A stretch of 64,000 nt of DNA from Acholoe squamosa (GCA_949317995.1 OX439036.1:106805669-106869668); one strand, 5' to 3'; positions 12,069 through 23,615 are shown, counted from the stretch's first letter. Translations and numbers: made by a program. Notes: a model not told the origin generated them from the sequence alone.

Positions 12069-12324
12069 CAGGGGTGTGAAATCTCAGTCTAAAGGCGGAT
12101 TTCAGCCTTTTTTAAGCTCACCAGAAAAATAACATCATCCAAAATTCACAAATTCTAGTATCCCAAAGGTGATTTTTGGCCACCCTGTAGATCAGAAAGT
12201 GTGATACTGTTACTATTAGACCATTTGAATCACTATTTTGTAATGTAAAGATGGTATTTACAAATCTTTACAAGGCTGCTCAGTGCACTTCCGCCTTAAT
12301 GGGTTTTGGTATTTCACACCCCAG
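12069..12324. mobile_element. hAT-like MITE with CAGGGGTGTGAAAT ends
   Basis: The left end CAGGGGTGTGAAAT pairs with the right end ATTTCACACCCC. The flanks read GCTGAAT (left) and GCTGATG (right), a plausible decayed target duplication. The interior is AT-rich with no ORF. CAGGG ends suit the hAT superfamily. Confidence 0.65.
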
Positions 12325-12594
12325 GCTGATGTATCCCTCAATGTGTGCTCCAGTGAAGTAATAGCAAGTATACTACGTTTTTGCATTATGCTGACCAATG
12401 GGCACAAGTGCCAGAACTGGATCTAGAAATCGGGAAGGAGAATGAAGCTATATATAGTAAGAGTGGCGACTTGGCAGTTAGCACCAAACCCGATGGGCTC
12501 AAAGCAAACATGAGACTTTACTGACTCAAGCTTTTCTAACCTTCTCTCCACAACCTCTGCATGGAGACTGACTCAGGTTTGTGTGCGTGAATTG

Positions 12595-12645
12595 GCATGA
12601 TGCACTCCTACATTAGCGGCCCTTAAGCTTTTTAAAGGGTTAAAC
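12595..12645. mobile_element. Two-hairpin MITE, right-end fragment
   Basis: GGCATGATGCACTCCTACAT followed by AGCGGCCC and AAAGGGTTAA is the family right terminus. The remainder of the copy is missing. Confidence 0.55.
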
Positions 12646-13116
12646 ATCCCCCAAGCCGTGATGTGAAGTAATATAGAGGGACGGGGAGTCGTGATGCATC
12701 ACAGGGCGCGTGTTAAAATGGGAGCCAATATTTGGTGTAGGGATGAAGTAAAGTAAGAGTCCTGCTCCCTCCACTGTCACAGTGATGGATCACGTGACGT
12801 GCTGGTAGAGGGAGTGGTGTGTGAGGGGGAGGTGCAGGAGATTGGGGGGGGTGAGGGGCACTCAGATAAGATGAGAATAGGGAAGCCACCAGAGATAGCC
12901 TGCACTTAGTATTATAATTATTATTATTATTAGAAAAATAGCAACTGCAAATGATATTGAGCACTTGTCACATCTTTCAGTTCCATTTGGCAGTAGTTAA
13001 AACATATAAATTGTAAGGGCTTTAACACCCCTTTTTTTCTTTAGGCCTATAGTATATTTCATGGTTAATCTCTGGCTGCATCTTATGGTTATGGCATGGC
13101 AAGCGAAGGCGCTTAA

Positions 13117-13342
13117 CCTCATGAGGGCCGCTGATGCATTAATGCATCATGCCCATTGGTCGTCATGATGCACCAATGAAGTGCTGGCAAGACTACTTGC
13201 CAGCACTTCATTGGAATATCATGCTGACCCTTCGGGAGTGTATGTATCAACCCCGTAGGGTCGGCATGATGCTCCAATGAAGTCTCGTCACCACTTCATT
13301 CATGCATCATGATGCATTCCTGCATCAGCGGCCTTTGAAGGT
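13117..13342 (+). mobile_element. Two-hairpin MITE, full length
   Basis: Flanked by TTAA on both sides (13113-13116 and 13343-13346). It has the left terminus GAGGGCCGCTGATGCATTAA, a first hairpin around AAGTGCTGGCAAGACTACTT, a middle segment with GGGAGTGTATG, a second hairpin of the same GAAGT type (shortened), and a right end GCATCAGCGGCC. Confidence 0.88.
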
Positions 13343-13794
13343 TTAAGGAGAGGAGGGGTTGTAGGCAGGAGTACAAATGAGGACCTGACTGAATGGAGAA
13401 ATGACCAGGACAGCTAGAAGCCTAAGGGGGCAAGTGAGCAGGGAAGTTACCAGAAGCATTCATATTGATACACTATTCTACCCTAAAGGGCTCAAAGAGA
13501 TAACAACTAGTGACACAGACAGAAGAGGCAGAGTTAGTTTGTGAGTTAAGGTTGAGTAGGATTGATGTAGCTACTGCGTGCTGTCTGAATACTGAACAGC
13601 TTAGAATTGGGGTATGGGCTGCTGCTTAAAGACCACATATCAGGATGGAGGGAATTTATCCAAACCGAATGATTATTCACGAGTAAGCATCAAAGCCGCC
13701 TTTGGAGAAACAGAACCGAGTCAACTGCTTGTAGGCTAACAAGTGAAAAGAATTTCAGTTTGTAGCAATTCAATTGAATCCTAATATTTTTTGC

Positions 13795-13876
13795 TCGAGT
13801 CACTCGCCAGCACTGCATTGGTGCTGAATAGTTGAACATAAATATGGAGGCTTCATGCAACCGCCCTTAAGGGGTT
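13795..13876. mobile_element. Two-hairpin MITE, partial copy
   Basis: A half hairpin (GTCACTCGCCAGCACTGCAT) and a right end CCCTTAAGGGG followed by TTAA remain. Confidence 0.5.
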
Positions 13877-14165
13877 AAAGTACCACAGCCTACACTGCAT
13901 ACGTGAGCAGCTCAGCCATGTATAGAGTGAGTAGCTCCCCATCTACTCTGTACTATATCACACTATTACCCTACACCAGTCCTAACAGTCTTATATATGC
14001 CACCCTGTAACAAGCTGAATAACCTCTCATGGGCTGATGCCATTTACCATGCAAAGCTCACGCCCCACCTGTCCAGTCCTCTGTAGTTCTCTCCTGGTAT
14101 CATATGTAAAACAGGTATACAGCAAATTATGATTATACAACAAACTCCCAGGACTTTCCCTTAAT

Positions 14166-14340
14166 CGGGCTTCCCTAGCCCACTTAAAAGGGTCTATATC
14201 TCCTCTTTCCTATCCCCTCAAAGATGTGGTGCACATATGCGTGGGCACCAACACATTCCTCTGTGAAATTGTGTAATATAGTTCTCGCCATGAATATGAC
14301 CTTAGCTGTCGAAATGGCGTTAAACATCTATTACTCACTC
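14166..14340 (+). mobile_element. SINE-like retroposon with TCAC tail
   Basis: Same body as 7730-7910, starting GGGCTTCCCTAGCCCACTTA and ending ATCTATTACTCACTC. A perfect 13-bp duplication, ACTTTCCCTTAAT, flanks it (14153-14165 and 14341-14353). Confidence 0.85.
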
Positions 14341-14673
14341 ACTTTCCCTTAATTCCTGGATATCTTTATGAGTTGTCTGTAATGGTAGATGGGCCCATTA
14401 CCTACCCTCACTTAGCATTTATTCCTCCTACTTTCCTACCCCTTGACCCACCCTACCCGCTACTACCATGTGAAGTAAGTGGGTTTGGGGTTACATGTTT
14501 TTATTGTAGGGCCTAATGAATGCCTCGTCTAAAAACCAAGCTGCTCCTATCACATTGAGCTACTCCAGGACACTTTCTGACCCACTCCATGTCACATTCT
14601 GATACTGATGGATGGGCCATGGTGGTAGTGTATTAGTTAGGTTTTCACTACACCCATTCACCTTCATGATCTA

Positions 14674-14891
14674 CACTGTAAAAAATAATTGTTGAATCTA
14701 CCAGGGATCCTCGTAAAACTATACAGTGAACCACAGTAATTGTATTAAAGTGAACTAGTTTAGATTTTTCAAGAAGCTTTAGATGGCAGTATGGTGTTAC
14801 AAGGAATCTCTGTGAGAATAATGGCAGATCTCTGTCAATGTTGGGACAATGAGAGATTCCGCCGTTATTCTGACAACATTTTTTTACAGTG
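14674..14891 (+). mobile_element. TA-type MITE with CACTGTAAAA ends, full length
   Basis: 218 bp from CACTGTAAAAAATAATTG to TTTTTTTACAGTG with TA on each side (14672-14673 and 14892-14893). A TA target duplication and CACTG ends suggest the Tc1/mariner group. Non-coding. This is the best copy of the family here. Confidence 0.85.
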
Positions 14892-14979
14892 TACATGATC
14901 CCTCCTTCTGCACTGACTGCTTTGGAAAATGTTAGGAAAGCCTCTTATATTCCTCTCAGTAAGCCCCACTTACCCTGTG

Positions 14980-15020
14980 AACCCCCCCCCCCATTCATAT
15001 CTGCCCACCCCCCGTCCATG

Positions 15021-15066
<46 letters not shown>

Positions 15067-15250
15067 CATCTCTTTCTGTCTCTCTCTTTTTCTCTGTCTC
15101 TGTTTCTGTTTCCCTCTCTCTCTTCCCCCCGTCCCAATACCTCCTCCTGTTTTCTCCCGTCTCCCCTCTTTCTTCCCCTCTCAGACATCTTGCTCCATCC
15201 CCTCACATCCCCCTTTAACCCCTACTCCTCCCTACCACCCCTGCAGTCCT
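14980..15250. repeat. Pyrimidine-rich tract with TC microsatellite
   Basis: About 270 bp, nearly all C and T on the plus strand, with a TC run at 15023-15063. The open frames across it on both strands result from base composition, not coding. Confidence 0.9.
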
Positions 15251-15309
15251 GAGGTGTCAGTGTCTCTATGTGACAGTGATGGATGGGTAACTTGTAACTC
15301 ACCATATAA

Positions 15310-15543
15310 ACATCAAGGGCCGCTGATGCATCACGCCCATTAGTCATTATGATGCACCAATGAAGTGCTTGCCAGTACCTCATCGGAGCATCATGCCGAC
15401 CCTCTTGGAGTTTATGGATCAACCCCGCAGAGTTGGTGTGATGCGCCAATGAAGTGCTGGCGAGCAGTCTCGCCAGCACTTCTTTGGCCATCATGACGAC
15501 CAATGGGCATTATACAATCCAGCATCAACGGCCTTTAAAGGGG
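15310..15543 (+). mobile_element. Two-hairpin MITE, nearly full length
   Basis: Left terminus AAGGGCCGCTGATGCATCA, two hairpins (the second is well preserved around CTGGCGAGCAGTCTCGCCAG), right terminus CCTTTAAAGGGG. The flanking TTAA is decayed. Both hairpins are of the GAAGTGCT type. Confidence 0.82.
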
Positions 15544-16354
15544 TTTCATCTATAAGTTGGTTCTGTGACCGAGGGTGTTTGGGAGCTGGGTACTGAGGGA
15601 CTCATGTCTGTCTGCCAGGTGTCGTGTTGACCTCCTGGATCAGTAATTTTAGTTTTCTTGTTGCTATTCAGCAGGAAAGTCTACTGGATGCCTGTTTGGA
15701 AAGTCTAGACAGTAACTTGGCCATTTTATTGGTGATACCGTACGTAATACCATGCATATGACCCGCCTCGCATATGAGGTACGCTTTTTATGTGGCATAT
15801 CATAGCTGGAAATTACCTGTTCCTACCAGTATTCTCCTCTAGTTGTTCCTATCCACAATGCTTTGCAATTGTAGCTGCTTTCCTGCAGCATCACTTGTCA
15901 GATTGGTCTTAGAATCAAAATGTTCCATTTGACAACTATGGCCATTAAAGGAAAGAGATTGGGTAGGACAAGACCTTCTCCAATGCGTATCTGCTTCTGA
16001 GGGATGGCTAAGCTGATATGAATACTAGGGATACAAGGCCACTGTGCCACTCCATTTAAAACATGTAAATATAAGCAGTTTATTGCACTCATGTCACTCA
16101 GTATCAGTATGACAGCACATTACATGTTGAATTACTCCATGAACATAAGCCTGCACATGTAAACAAATAGCTCTATAGGCCAGCTGATTCATATCGGGCT
16201 TTATCCTTATATCCTCCATGTTTTATGAATATTTATTTTGGTGTTTGGATGGGGCTGGAGGGGTTGGACTAATAGGACATTAACCTAGTGCCTGCTGGTG
16301 GTGGAGCTGATATGGTGACCTATAATGCAGATGATATCCATGGGTCTGTTTTAA
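15544..16354. other. Non-coding stretch, nothing recognised
   Basis: No convincing ORF and no identified repeat family member. Confidence 0.4.
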
Positions 16355-16767
16355 CCCTAAAGGGTGGCTAATATATCATTGCATCATGACCATTGGTTCT
16401 CATAACACATAATGCGGCCTTGTTGACTTACCATATTCGACCTAATTAGCACACATACCCTAATAAGCGCACCCCCCTCTTTTTGCTTAGATTTCAAACT
16501 AGAAATTACCCAAACTTTTCGAATCTTTAAGCCCAATTACACTCTTAACTGCTGGACATACATTTTAGATATTTTTTAAGAGCACAGTGCGCTAATTAGG
16601 TCGAATACGGTATCCCCAAGGGCTACATTCATGCATCATGATAACCCTACAGGGTGCATACACTCCCATAGGATTGGTATGATGCTCCAATGAAGTGCTG
16701 GCCTGCTCGCCACATTGGTACCTCGTGCCCACAGTATGGCATTTCTGCATTAGGGGCTCTGAAAGGG
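16355..16767 (+). mobile_element. Two-hairpin MITE split by another element
   Basis: Begins after TTAA (16351-16354) with CCCTAAAGGGTGGC. The first hairpin is interrupted at 16429-16612 by a different MITE. The copy resumes with CAAGGGCTACATTCATGCAT and a second hairpin, and ends GCTCTGAAAGGG. Confidence 0.75.
16429..16612. mobile_element. MITE with TACCATATTCGACC ends, nested
   Basis: The left end TACCATATTCGACCTAATTA and the right end TAATTAGGTCGAATACGGTA are inverted repeats with one mismatch. It lies in the loop of a two-hairpin MITE, so it is younger than that copy. TA at each edge may be the target duplication. Confidence 0.85.
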
Positions 16768-16888
16768 CATCGTAGCTCTTTTGTATTGACGAATGGCGCC
16801 TTGATGAGTAACTGAACAAGGCTACTCTCCTGATTCATATACTTTGAACGGTGTAACTTCCTAAGCCCATATTTATGGAATGATGTCT

Positions 16889-16955
16889 AATGTAGTTCCT
16901 TCACCATGAATATAAGCTTAGCTGGCGTTAAATAAGGATTACTCTATATCACACA
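16889..16955 (+). mobile_element. SINE-like retroposon, 3' fragment
   Basis: TAATGTAGTTCCTTCACCAT and TAGCTGGCGTTAAATA match the 3' part of the TCAC-tailed retroposon. The 5' part and most of the tail are lost. Confidence 0.6.
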
Positions 16956-18821
16956 TAGGCTTGATGCACCAATAGCCGCTTACTAGCCAGACTATTGTAG
17001 AAATAAACATACTAAAAGGCATGATGCCATGCTGAAAGTGCTACTGCCAGACCCTGACATTTAAGAAATACCAACGAAAATGCAATTATGGAGAAATAAA
17101 AATGACAAATTTCATGATTGATTGATATAAAAGTAGATAATGTCACTTTGATAGAATCCATGTTGCAATAATTAATAATGCAGGAGTGAGTCACCAGAAC
17201 ATGCAACATTAGCAGCCATCTTTTAAAAAACGTTTTTTAGTCATCTCAAGATCTCCTAATTCCATTTTAAATGACTCTGATGATAAAACAAAGAGTTATT
17301 AATGACTCCTCTCAAACAAAGTGACATCAGTGAACCATTGGAATGATGGTGTGTTAGAATTTTGCCATAATTCCCAACATTGGTTTAACTGGTATTGAAG
17401 GAAGCCACTCTCACAGGAATTCAGGAATTTTAATGTTAAATTTATGGTGGTTACACTATATCAGCAGTCCTGTAAAGTTTAATCAAAATACTTGGAAAAA
17501 TAAAATCATTTCAAACATTGCTTTTGCATTAGCAACACTTTCAATGTATCTTTCCATGTTTCGGGATTAATAAGTCCCATGTTCCCAGGTAATTAATGCC
17601 AATACTGGGTGTAATCGTTAATTAAATAGAGGCAAACCTGATTTGTCGCTCGGGCCTTGACGCTCACAATATGTGTGACTGGCAGGATAATTGCTTATGA
17701 ATATTCTATTGGCATTTCTACATGGCGAGGACTCTGCCTAAACCCCCCCCCCTCCCTCCCACAAACACCCCCTCCATTATCCCACCAATCCCTCTCTCCC
17801 TACTCCCTCTCCCATCACCCTTCACAGCTATAAAAAAGGAAAGTGACAAGCTTGCTGTAGATTCACTGTGATTGGACTGCTTAACACTTAATAGCTGAGT
17901 GTTATGCTATATCAGAGGCTTAAAAGGGGTGTGCATTTTAATGGGGGACACATTTAGCCATTTGATTGTGTAATGGTTTGTTTTACCAGTTTGGTGGTTC
18001 GAGTCTCGTTATCAGGAAGAAAAAGGCAAGACAGTGATTCAAGTGTATGCCAACAGTTTATTAACACAAGCGGCTACCCGGAAGGTGTAGGGGGCAGCTA
18101 ATCTATACTTTTAGCAGTGTCCTATACAGAGGCCTGAAGGGCCTTTGGCGTAGCGACTGAGCCCAGGGCCTTATATAGTGGTTGTCGCCAGATGTCCCAT
18201 AGGTCCGGATCAGTGCTGCCACCTATCCGAAGCCTTAGGAACACCCAGCGACAGGTGTCACCCGCCACGCCAGATGACACCTTATAACAATATACGTACC
18301 AGTATACCTCTACAATTGTATGCCATCTTGATGGTACACAGTCTTGAAGGCTGATGTTGTGTGTGTATGTACATGTATGCAATGATTCCGATGTAAAATG
18401 AGTCATGTGTTTGTTTCTATGGATATTATCTAACAGCCATATTATAGCAAACATCGATTTCATATTTAAAGATAAAATCACAACAATGGGCATGGTTTGT
18501 TTTCCTATATATATGATAGCCGCAAAAGCGATTGTATTTTGATGAAAAAGGTATGGAATAATGTTGGAAATGGTACTTTGTAATGAAATATTGATTATAA
18601 GCCCATCTGGACCCCCCCCCCTCCTCTGACATATACATGACCACTATAACTTTTACTGACTGAAATGGAAACAAGCATATAGAGGACCAGATACACTGGT
18701 GCCCTTGGCCGACCCTGACAGTCACCTTTGCTGCCAATATAACAGACTGAGTATTAAGATAAATGACTAAAAGCCAGACCGGCTCTCAACACCAACCCCC
18801 ACCCACACACACACAGATGAT
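16956..18821. other. Non-coding stretch, nothing recognised
   Basis: AT-rich DNA with C-runs near 17743 and 18609. A B-box-like GGTTCGAGTCTCG occurs at about 17996, but no matching A box or tRNA fold is evident. No gene recognised. Confidence 0.4.
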
Positions 18822-20030
18822 TCTAGGACAAATGGCCACCTGGACCAGGGGCCTACGGACAAATGGCCACCAGGATCTTTAGCCCGCTGACAAACAGCCC
18901 ACGGACAAATAGCCCATGGACAAATGGCCCATGGACAAATGGCCCCTGGGACTGGGAGCCCCCAGGACAGGAGGCCCTTTTTTTCTCGCGTCTATCATCT
19001 TTACACGTCAGATTACCTCTATTCTATTCTTATACCCATCAGATATCCTATTCTGTGCCCACCAGATCCATCGCCCCCTTTACCCGCTAGTTCTCTTACC
19101 CATTAGACAGGTTTTGTCTCATGCCCGCTAGATTCTATCGCCCGCTACATGATTCTTTACAGATATCAGATGTATTCTATGCCTGCTAGATTCTAACATC
19201 TGTCAGATTTTGATTCTACGCCTACTAGATTCAACCCTCCGTCAGATTTCCATACTTGATGTATATCAGATCTATCCTATACCCTCTAGATTCTACCCAC
19301 CATCAGATTTTCATTGTACCCCGTAAGATTCTAACCTCCTTCATATTTTGATTCTACGCCCACTAGATTCTACCCTTTTCAGAATAATCTAGTGGGCGAT
19401 ATGATCTAGTGGGCGATATGATTTAGCGGGCGATAGAATCTAGCGGGCGATAGAATCTAGCGGGCATGAGACAAAACCTGTCTGACGGGTAACATAAACT
19501 AGCAGGTAAAGAATCATATAGCGGGCGATGGAATCTGATGATCATCTGACAACAGTTATAACCTAGCGGGCATTGAATAAAAAATCTGATGGAGGTTAGA
19601 ATCTAGTCGGTGTAGAATCGAAATCTGAAGGAGGTTAGAATCTAGTGGGCATGCAATCAAAATCTGATGGAGTTTAGAATCTAATGGGCATAGAATCAAA
19701 ATCTGACAGAGATTAGAATCTAGCAGGTGTAGGGTACATCTTGTATTTAAAAAGTATAGAAATCTGACAGAGATTAGAATCTAGTAGATGTAGAATGAAA
19801 ATCTAGTGGATACAAGACTGAATAGAGATAACTGTCGGGCATTAGACAATAATTGAGATAATCTAGTGGGTTTAGGCTGACGGGCGTTATAAAGAATGGC
19901 CTCTGGTCCTGGTGGCCATTTGTCCATGGGCTTCTTGGCCGGTGGCCATAAATCCTGAGGGATGTTCATCTGAGGGCCTCTCATCCTAGGGCCTCTGGCC
20001 AGGGGGCTACCAATCAAGGGGGGCCGTTTG
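18822..20030. mobile_element. Large foldback element built of short repeats
   Basis: The left part (GGACAAATGGCCACCTGGAC, then many TAGATTCTA and GTCAGATTT units) is mirrored by the right part (AATCTGAYGGAG, TTAGAATCTAG, then GGTGGCCATTTGTCC). The symmetry centre is near 19380. The right arm holds direct repeats of about 39 bp (AAATCTGATGGAGG plus TTAGAATCTAGTGGGCAT). The terminal segment repeats GGACAAATGGCC. No transposase ORF is present. This architecture resembles Foldback-type elements with repetitive arms; the exact ends are uncertain. Confidence 0.6.
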
Positions 20031-20079
20031 CCCTGATACCCACACGGTTATGTCTACCTGTGGCTAGCACTATAGGAGC

Positions 20080-20240
20080 CACATTTATAGGGTTTTAGTG
20101 CATCATAACTGTTATTCACCAGTATTTCATTGGAGCGTAATACTCACCCTCCATCAGTATATCAAATCAACTGGTTTGGCATAAAGCTAATGCTGCTCAG
20201 GCGAGTTACTCGCCAGAGCCATACATTACTTTTAGGAAAA
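20080..20240. mobile_element. Two-hairpin MITE, degraded
   Basis: Recognisable pieces are CACCAGTATTTCATTGGAGC and TCAGGCGAGTTACTCGCC. Termini are lost. Confidence 0.5.
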
Positions 20241-20299
20241 AAGGGATGCACCTCTTATCTTTGCTAAATTTTGGGCATAATAGAGCCCCCCCTGCCTGT

Positions 20300-21111
20300 C
20301 TAAATCTGCCACTGCATATTCATGCCTCGCCCTCATGACGACTGATAGGAACAATACATTATTGCACGATCAATCTATAGTCCTAGTGTAGTTGGGGTCA
20401 TACAACTTATGATTGTATAGCCTTGGGGTGGTGCCAACTGGTGCTGTATAGTAATAGTGATATATATCACTGCGTCACACTCTTCTGACACCACCTTACC
20501 CTCCACCTGCCCACAGGGAGGTAGGTAGAGAGAATGATAGACAGGATCTGTCTTTGTTGGCTGCTATCACTACTTTAAGAGAGATAGGGGTATTTCATGT
20601 GAGAGACGAAGAGACCCTCTGCTCTCTGACTCACCCCCGGCATACATCCATAGCCACTATTGTGCTACCAGGACACAGAGTCCTGGCAAGCCCTGCCTGC
20701 ATCTGACATTGCGCCTATAAAGGTCATACGGTGTTTCTTGTGGTCATTGGTGGCTACAGATGGTGGTTATATGGGCCTTGGACCTAAGTATAAGACAATA
20801 TTGTATGTTGTTTTTAAGTTATTTTCAAGTATTTTCCTGTGTACAGATCTTTATGGTATAGGTTATTGGGGTATAAATTAAATGGAATGACGGTTAGCCC
20901 CCTAACATAGACTTTTATATGGATTAACACTTTAATAGTCAGTGACTTACAAAGCTACATACCCCCAACTCAAATACAAGTTTCTATGCGATAATAATAG
21001 GCAAACAAATGTATAAGTGACAAATGACACAGTATCAAGTTATAGGCCCCATGTTACACAATGTGTATTTGGTAACTGTCAGTAACCAGACGCAATGTCC
21101 CCACTCCATAT
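20300..21111. other. Non-coding stretch, nothing recognised
   Basis: An AAATCTGCCACTGC end of the CAGTGGCGGAT-type family ends just before it. No gene or further repeat was identified. Confidence 0.4.
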
Positions 21112-21268
21112 CAGTGGTGGATTTAGGATTTTGAAAAGGAGGGGGCGCGCCCCTTTGTCGATACCAAAATTTTGCCTAAAAATGGAAGTAAAAAGGCCAA
21201 ATAAACTCTTAACTACTGACAAAAAGGAGGGGGCGCGCGCCCCCGCGCTGCTTCTAAATCCGCCACTG
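21112..21268. mobile_element. MITE with CAGTGGYGGATTTAG ends
   Basis: The left end CAGTGGTGGATTTAGGA and right end CTAAATCCGCCACTG are inverted repeats. CATAT flanks both sides (21107-21111 and 21269-21273), a 5-bp target duplication. Inside are two AAGGAGGGGGCGCGC blocks near the two ends. No coding capacity. Confidence 0.8.
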
Positions 21269-21707
21269 CATATACTACATACAGTTACACACATTGACTC
21301 ATACACAGAGTGTCTGTTTCAGGTCACCTGATGCAGTATACCTACCCAATATACTACTTACAGATGGAAAGCATAAAAGAAAGTTTATGTTACAGATAAC
21401 ATGGTTAAAGATATTAGGTAGGGTAGGTTAAATGTCACAGAAAGATGAGAATTGGCCCCAAAACATAACCATCCCCACTTCAGTACCGCATCAACTGAAC
21501 ATGGATCTATGAGGCACCATGTAACATGACAGGGTTAAACAAAGTTCTTTCCTATCCAGATTAAGTTATAACCCATCTAGATTAAGTCCCCACCCCCCAC
21601 CAACCGTGTTTCAGCACCTAACAGGTTATTTGTAGTGTTTGTTGTACACACACAGTGATGGACATGACTATTTTCACAACCCACTACCACAACATGTTCA
21701 GAATTAA

Positions 21708-21956
21708 CCCTTGAAGGGCCGCTGATGTAGGAGTGCATCATGCCGATTGATCGTCATGATGCACCAGTGAAGTGAGACTGCATGCCAGCACTTCATTGGT
21801 GCATCATACTGACCCTGTGCGGTTGATACATAAACTCCCGGAGGGTCGGCATGATTCTCCAATGAAGTGCTGGTGAGCAGTCTCGCCAGTACTTCATTGG
21901 TGCATCATGACGACCAATGGGCATGATGCAGTAATTCATCATTAGCCCTCAAAGGG
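21708..21956 (+). mobile_element. Two-hairpin MITE, reference copy
   Basis: The termini are CCCTTGAAGGGCCGCTGATG and AGCCCTCAAAGGG, with TTAA on both sides (21704-21707 and 21957-21960). TTAA target duplications and CCC...GGG ends are typical of piggyBac-type elements. The first hairpin centres on TGAAGTGAGACTGCATGCCA, a middle palindrome contains CCCGGAGGGTCGGC, and the second centres on GCTGGTGAGCAGTCTCGCC. At 249 bp it has no ORF and must have been moved by an enzyme from elsewhere. Confidence 0.9.
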
Positions 21957-22104
21957 TTAACGATCCTCACCTCTTCTGAACTTCAGCTCAGCCCCACCAC
22001 TGCCATATGCCAATTACCATGCCTAGAACAAATCCCCTCCCACAATCTCTAAAGTGCTCCTCACTGCATTTGGCCAACATTCATACCCAGAGAGATCCTC
22101 CTCA

Positions 22105-22190
22105 ACCCTTTAAATGCCGCTAATGCAGGAGTGCATCATGCCCCTTGGTCGTCGTGATGCCACTAAGGTATCAGCGAATTTCTAAATGAT
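22105..22190 (+). mobile_element. Two-hairpin MITE, left fragment
   Basis: CCCTTTAAATGCCGCTAATG and GGAGTGCATCATGCCCCTT match the left end. The rest is missing. Confidence 0.65.
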
Positions 22191-22555
22191 TCAACTCATG
22201 TGACCCATTAATGTCGAAAGATTTACGAAATAGATCATGATAGTGATTGCTTTTGCCAACTTCTCAGAGATGGAGTATACCAGGCTTTGACATGGTGGTT
22301 CGGGTTTTTATTTTCTTAATGTTTCTAATGTTTCCTCCTGTGGGTTCCAGTCTCCCCAGGTCTGACCTGAGAGAACCTTTCCTGCACTACCAGTAAGATG
22401 TAGAATGGTCCTAATGTTTCCCTTCTCCCCTACACCTTAAGGTGACTGGCGGGGATGAGAGACACATTCATGGGGCAGCTTTCGAGTGTACCCCTTCCAC
22501 ATCCTAGGAGGATAGGTAGATGACCATGCTAGTAAAATATCAGAGGATGGCATGA

Positions 22556-22615
22556 GTGGGATTTGAACCTGGGATCTCCTGCATGCGAGCCAAACATGTT
22601 ACCACTGTACCACAG
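22556..22615 (-). repeat. tRNA-like SINE head or tRNA relic
   Basis: On the minus strand the sequence contains GGTACAGTGGTAACATG (A-box-like) and GGTTCAAATCC (B box), separated as in a tRNA, with GGCTCGCATGCAGGAG in the anticodon-arm position. Acceptor-stem pairing is not convincing, so I favour a tRNA-derived SINE head or pseudogene over a working tRNA. Its tail would lie toward lower coordinates. Confidence 0.6.
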
Positions 22616-22997
22616 ATTCTAGTGGTATTCACAGATCATAGCCATTGATTCATTCATTGGCTCCATATTTTCTGATCATTTTTATTTCAATCATACAAAA
22701 CATTAGAAACATGGCCGGGACCATATGTCAGTATTGGATTTGCTTGAAAGATATGCTTATATTCTAAGTTCTGACAAAGTTATATAAAGATCTAATATCT
22801 TTTAAATATGAATCTGGGGATCAATGTGACATATAATACATAATCCTATGTAAGCTTGAGAGTTCTGTAGTTCAGAATTATGCCTGGGACCCCCACATTT
22901 TTATTGCATATCCATAGAGTACATGTCATTTTGGGGATCTGGTGAGAACATGGCGGAAATCTAATTACTTTTAGCCTATCCCCGCCAGCCACCTTAA

Positions 22998-23235
22998 TAC
23001 CTGTTAGAGGCTGATGATGCATTAATGCATCATGCCCGTTGGTCGGCATGATGTATGAATGTAGCCCTGGTGAGTTACTCACCAGGGCTACATTCATGCA
23101 TCATACGGGGATGATACACTCCCGGAGTGTCAGCATGATGCATCGATGAAGTGCTGCTGGTGAGCAGTCTTGCCAGGACTTCATTGGTGCATTATACCAA
23201 CATGATGGGCTCCTGAAATAGTGGCTCTTAAAGGG
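22998..23235 (+). mobile_element. Two-hairpin MITE, full length
   Basis: TTAA lies on both sides. Here the order of modules is swapped: the AGCCCTGGTGAGTTACTCAC hairpin comes first and the GAAGTGCTGCTGGTGAGCAG hairpin second. The right end is CTCTTAAAGGG. Confidence 0.88.
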
Positions 23236-23397
23236 TTAACTTAATCTATCCCAGGACAAATGGGTCTAAGCTCAGCGTGGTCCTAAATTACTCCAGGTCA
23301 TGCCATATAATGAATGTTCACCTTCCTCTGTACGTCCACCTATTTTTCACGTTTGAATGTATAGGAGACTTTCTCTGTGTACCAATTAAAGTGGCCT

Positions 23398-23615
23398 TTG
23401 CTATACCATCTTTCTAGCTATCATTTGCCTCACCCCATCAAGAAATATCCTCCCTTCAAACATGTTTCGCTTCATAATCAATACTTCCATTGAGAAGTTT
23501 ACATGTACATCGGCAATATGCATAGGTTCATCTATTCTCAGATGATCCTCAAATTTAGACTCAAGTGCAGTTTTATATGTTGAGAATTCCTCCAACTTGA
23601 AAAGTGTTCAAGGGT
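23398..23615 (-). other. Unassigned short ORF outside repeats
   Basis: The minus strand has an open frame of about 68 codons, rich in charged residues (KFEDHLRIDEP, MKRNMFEGRIFLDG), ending in TAG at 23398-23400. It is not inside a recognised transposon, and a TTTTAG acceptor-like site lies just upstream. It has no methionine at a natural start and no recognised domain. It could be an exon remnant or chance; I do not call it a gene. Confidence 0.15.

Noticed and set aside
17985-18010. tRNA gene or retroviral primer-binding site
   Set aside because: Only a B-box-like GGTTCGAGTCTCG is present; no A box, tRNA fold or long terminal repeats were found.
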